From an uncultured Pelagibacteraceae bacterium (GTDB lineage Bacteria; Pseudomonadota; Alphaproteobacteria; Pelagibacterales; Pelagibacteraceae), in contig CACMYJ010000002.1 in the NCBI GenBank assembly GCA_902617895.1, forward strand, positions 62,001-126,000: DNA of 64,000 nt, given 5' to 3'. Under the pieces are notes generated by a model that saw nothing but the letters and a program-made list of their open reading frames with translations, did not search any database and had not been told where the DNA came from. Positions 61,688 through 64,000 of the stretch are shown here, one piece after another; position 1 is the stretch's first letter, and the number at the start of each line of letters is the position of its first letter. The translations under genes were made by a program, and so were the position numbers.

Positions 61688-62860
61688 ATGATACAAAAAA
61701 TTACAAAAGGGTTTACATCATTTTTTAAACTTGAGGCGGCAAGTGGAATAGTACTTCTTTTTGCAGCTGTAATAGCATTGGTTATAAGTAATTCAGAACT
61801 ATCAAATCTATATTTTTCAACTTTAGAAAGATATTTATTTATTGGAATAAATAATTTTGGTCTTAAACTTTCTGTTCTGCACTGGATAAATGATGCATTA
61901 ATGGCAATCTTTTTCTTTTTTGTAACACTTGAAATTAAAAGGGAATTTTTACAAGGAGAGCTGTCTAATATTAAACAAGCTTTACTTCCTATAATTGCGG
62001 CAGTTGGTGGAATGGTAGTTCCAGCGTTAATATATGTATTTATAAACCTGGGAGATGGAGAAACATTGAAAGGTTGGGCAATACCTTCAGCTACAGATAT
62101 AGCTTTCTCATTAGGTGTATTATCATTATTGGGTAAGAGAGTGCCACTCTCACTAAAAGTTTTTCTAACAGCCTTAGCAATTATAGATGATTTAGGAGCA
62201 ATAGTTATAATAGCTCTATTCTATTCTGGTGATTTAAGTATTAAATATTTATCTTTAATGTTGTTAACATTTATTATTCTATTAGTTATTAATAAATTTA
62301 AAATAAAAAAATTTCTCCCTTATTTGATAGTTGGAATTTTCCTTTGGGATTTTACTCATAACTCAGGAATTCACGCAACTATAGCTGGTGTATTACTAGC
62401 AATGACAATTCCTCACAGAAAAAAAGATAAAGATTTTTCACTTTTGATTAAAGTAGAGCATGCAATAAGTCCTTATGTTGCATTTGGAATAATGCCTATT
62501 TTTGCTTTTGCAAATGCTGGCGTGTCTTTAGAGGGTTTATCTTTTTCGTCATTATTAGATAAAGTTCCATTAGGTATTGTTTTAGGGTTATTTGTTGGAA
62601 AACAATTAGGCGTTTTTGTTTTTTCATACATATCGATTAAATTAAAAATTGCCCAAATGCCTAGTAATACCAGCTGGTACAATTTTTATGGTGTCGGTGT
62701 TTTAACTGGAATTGGTTTTACAATGAGTTTATTTGTTGGAAATTTAGCGTTTGCAGAAAGTATGCAATACATGGATGGTGTAAAAATTGGGGTTCTAACT
62801 GGGTCATTATTATCCACTTTATTTGGGTACTTTTTAATACTACTTACACCAAATAAATAA
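61688..62860 (+). CDS. nhaA: Na+/H+ antiporter NhaA
   Basis: This 390-residue membrane antiporter has 12 helices. 'LEAASGIVLLFAAVIALVIS' is helix I, 'HWINDALMAIFFFFVTLEIK' helix II, 'GWAIPSATDIAFSLGVLSLL' the assembly region, and 'LTALAIIDDLGAIVIIALFY' contains the two essential aspartates of the ion site. 'GIHATIAGVLLAMTIP' and 'GIGFTMSLFVGNLAF' are also conserved. It expels sodium, consistent with a marine habitat. Confidence 0.97.
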   Translation: MIQKITKGFTSFFKLEAASGIVLLFAAVIALVISNSELSNLYFSTLERYLFIGINNFGLKLSVLHWINDALMAIFFFFVTLEIKREFLQGELSNIKQALLPIIAAVGGMVVPALIYVFINLGDGETLKGWAIPSATDIAFSLGVLSLLGKRVPLSLKVFLTALAIIDDLGAIVIIALFYSGDLSIKYLSLMLLTFIILLVINKFKIKKFLPYLIVGIFLWDFTHNSGIHATIAGVLLAMTIPHRKKDKDFSLLIKVEHAISPYVAFGIMPIFAFANAGVSLEGLSFSSLLDKVPLGIVLGLFVGKQLGVFVFSYISIKLKIAQMPSNTSWYNFYGVGVLTGIGFTMSLFVGNLAFAESMQYMDGVKIGVLTGSLLSTLFGYFLILLTPNK

Positions 62861-62868
62861 TTAAAATA

Positions 62869-63417
62869 ATGAAAAATCTTCTAGTAATTGTAGTAACTAT
62901 AGCTATGTTTTTTTTTAAAAATTCATCTCATGCTGATTATGAAAAAATCTTTTATGACTTCAAAATAAATAGTATTTCAGGCGACATAATTGATTTAAAT
63001 GACTTTAAAGGTAAACCTGTTTTAGTAGTGAATACTGCTAGTTATTGTGGATTTACAAAACAATATGATGACATGCAAGAGTTATGGGAAAGATATAAAG
63101 ATAAAGGGTTGATTGTGCTTGGCATACCATCAAATTCTTTTAATCAGGAAAAAAAAGTAAATAGTGAAGTAAAAAAATTTTGTGAGGTTAACTTTAATAT
63201 TAACTTTCCGCTTACTGAAATAACTGATGTAAAAGGTGATAATGCACATGAAATATATAAATGGGCCAAAGAAAACTACGGTAAATCTGCTGTACCGAAA
63301 TGGAATTTTTATAAAATTTTAATAAATAAAGAAGGTATAATTGAAGATACATATGCATCTTTAACTAACCCAACATCAAAAAAAATTACAAAAAAAATTG
63401 AAAGTTTATTAGATTAA
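62869..63417 (+). CDS. Glutathione peroxidase family protein (exported)
   Basis: This 182-residue protein has a signal peptide ('LLVIVVTIAMFFFKNSSHA') and a thioredoxin-fold GPx domain. The peroxidatic Cys60 is in 'NTASYCGFTKQYDDMQELWE', the family motif 'VLGIPSNSFNQE' follows (Ser/Asn in place of the usual C-N-Q-F arrangement), and 'PKWNFYKILINKEG' contains the conserved W-N-F. Many bacterial members use thioredoxin. It overlaps the convergent hydrolase gene by 9 bases. Confidence 0.9.
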   Translation: MKNLLVIVVTIAMFFFKNSSHADYEKIFYDFKINSISGDIIDLNDFKGKPVLVVNTASYCGFTKQYDDMQELWERYKDKGLIVLGIPSNSFNQEKKVNSEVKKFCEVNFNINFPLTEITDVKGDNAHEIYKWAKENYGKSAVPKWNFYKILINKEGIIEDTYASLTNPTSKKITKKIESLLD

Positions 63418-64000
63418 TACTGTTAATCCATCATGTGCGGGAATTACATTTTTGGGTAATTTTTTTTTTATTTCATTATAATCGATTTCATTACTTAAAT
63501 TTGTAAGAATTGCTTTCTGAGGTTTAACTTTTCTAATTAATTTTAGCACATCATCTAAATTAAAATGTGTTGGATGATAATTATATCTTAAACAATCAAT
63601 AATAAAATATTTTAAATTTTTTAAATATCTTAAATCTTTACTATCTATATAGTTAACATCAGGTGCATAAGCACATTTTCTATTAATGATATAACAAATA
63701 CTTTTTATTGACCCGTGATGAACCTTTAATGATTTAATAACAATCTTACTATTTTTATCATTTAATATGTGTTTATTCTTTAAAGTTTTTGCATCAAGTA
63801 TTGACGGATAATTTTTGTAATCTTCAAAACAATAACCAAAGGTATTTATAAGACTTCTTTTTGTGATTAAGTCAGCATAAATAGGTATTTTTTTTCTATT
63901 TTTTAATGAGAACACTCTTAATTCATTGATTCCATGTGTTTGATCTGCATGAGCATGTGTATAAAAAACTTTATCAATATTTTTAACTTTATTTGCTAAT
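63409..64000 (-). CDS. Metallo-beta-lactamase-fold hydrolase, PhnP-like (5' end outside window)
   Basis: The reading frame is open to the right edge, so the N-terminus is missing. The first visible residues include the metal motif 'YTHAHADQTHGI' (H-x-H-x-D-x-x-H), followed by 'IPIYADLITKRSL'. Further ligands are 'LKVHHGSIKS', 'CAYAPDVNYI' (diverged) and the terminal 'VIPAHDGLTVLI'. This matches the PhnP/RNase Z-like branch of MBL hydrolases that act on phosphodiesters. In several Alphaproteobacteria such a gene follows a TatD-type DNase, which may lie outside the window. Confidence 0.85.
   Translation of the reverse strand, partial: LANKVKNIDKVFYTHAHADQTHGINELRVFSLKNRKKIPIYADLITKRSLINTFGYCFEDYKNYPSILDAKTLKNKHILNDKNSKIVIKSLKVHHGSIKSICYIINRKCAYAPDVNYIDSKDLRYLKNLKYFIIDCLRYNYHPTHFNLDDVLKLIRKVKPQKAILTNLSNEIDYNEIKKKLPKNVIPAHDGLTVLI

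Overview
This window is a gene-dense, AT-rich stretch of an alphaproteobacterial chromosome that looks like the SAR11 clade (Pelagibacterales). The evidence is very short or overlapping intergenic gaps, strong A/T bias, proteins at or below the usual family length, alphaproteobacterial gene order (dapA-smpB-folK-rsh-pyrE-pdxJ-acpS-lepB-rnc-recO; ribH-nusB-thiL-hppA; rplM-rpsI-argC; bamE-chaperone-rpmF-plsX-ihfA-merR), GatCAB, a four-subunit sarcosine oxidase and a proton-pumping pyrophosphatase. The assignment rests on content and style only; no 16S gene is present.

Layout. 1-6.8 kb: the end of a UDP-glucose dehydrogenase gene, then a minus-strand run (ruvX, pyrB, pyrC-like, plsY, topA, ridA). 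6.9-13 kb: gatC-gatA-gatB, an O-methyltransferase, trhO and a MATE exporter. 13-18.1 kb: the minus-strand soxB-soxD-soxA-soxG sarcosine oxidase operon, with a 14-bp palindrome upstream of soxB. Then tRNA-Ser(GCT) and slt. 20.5-27.8 kb: a tightly overlapping housekeeping block from dapA to recO, in which rpoZ and era are absent from places where relatives usually carry them. 27.8-36.2 kb: hemB, a 2OG-oxygenase-like gene, rpiB, glyA, nrdR, the riboflavin genes ribD-ribE-ribBA-ribH, nusB and thiL; then hppA.

38.4-45.4 kb is the accessory part: a GIY-YIG protein, a tandem two-domain glycosyltransferase, a second glycosyltransferase, an FkbM-type methyltransferase, a tyrosine recombinase, two small membrane proteins, a conspicuous structured non-coding RNA with a strong intrinsic terminator (about 44.43-44.64 kb), a minimal alkyltransferase, and the only long gene-free stretch (44.92-45.45 kb).

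45.4-64 kb is again core: DMT and AEC transporters, hom, a small lipoprotein, argC, rpsI, rplM; two MetY-type sulfhydrylases flanking an alpha/beta hydrolase, each with a pseudoknot-capable leader resembling SAM-II/SAM-V riboswitches; ctaA, chorismate mutase, rpmG, merR, ihfA, plsX, rpmF, a cytochrome bc1 chaperone, bamE, tRNA-Glu, glpX, an SbmA/BacA-like transporter, an NDUFS4-like subunit, tRNA-Pro, a zinc-ribbon protein, nhaA, a glutathione peroxidase and a cut-off metallo-beta-lactamase-fold hydrolase.

Functional themes: one-carbon/glycine metabolism (sox operon, glyA), methionine-sulfur metabolism (hom, metY pair), pyrimidine synthesis (pyrB, pyrC-like, pyrE), riboflavin synthesis, and ion or pyrophosphate energetics (hppA, nhaA). 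The best candidates for something undescribed are the structured RNA upstream of the alkyltransferase and the metY leaders. Several enzymes also lack expected metal ligands or domains (PyrC, RibBA, NrdR knuckles, Rsh).
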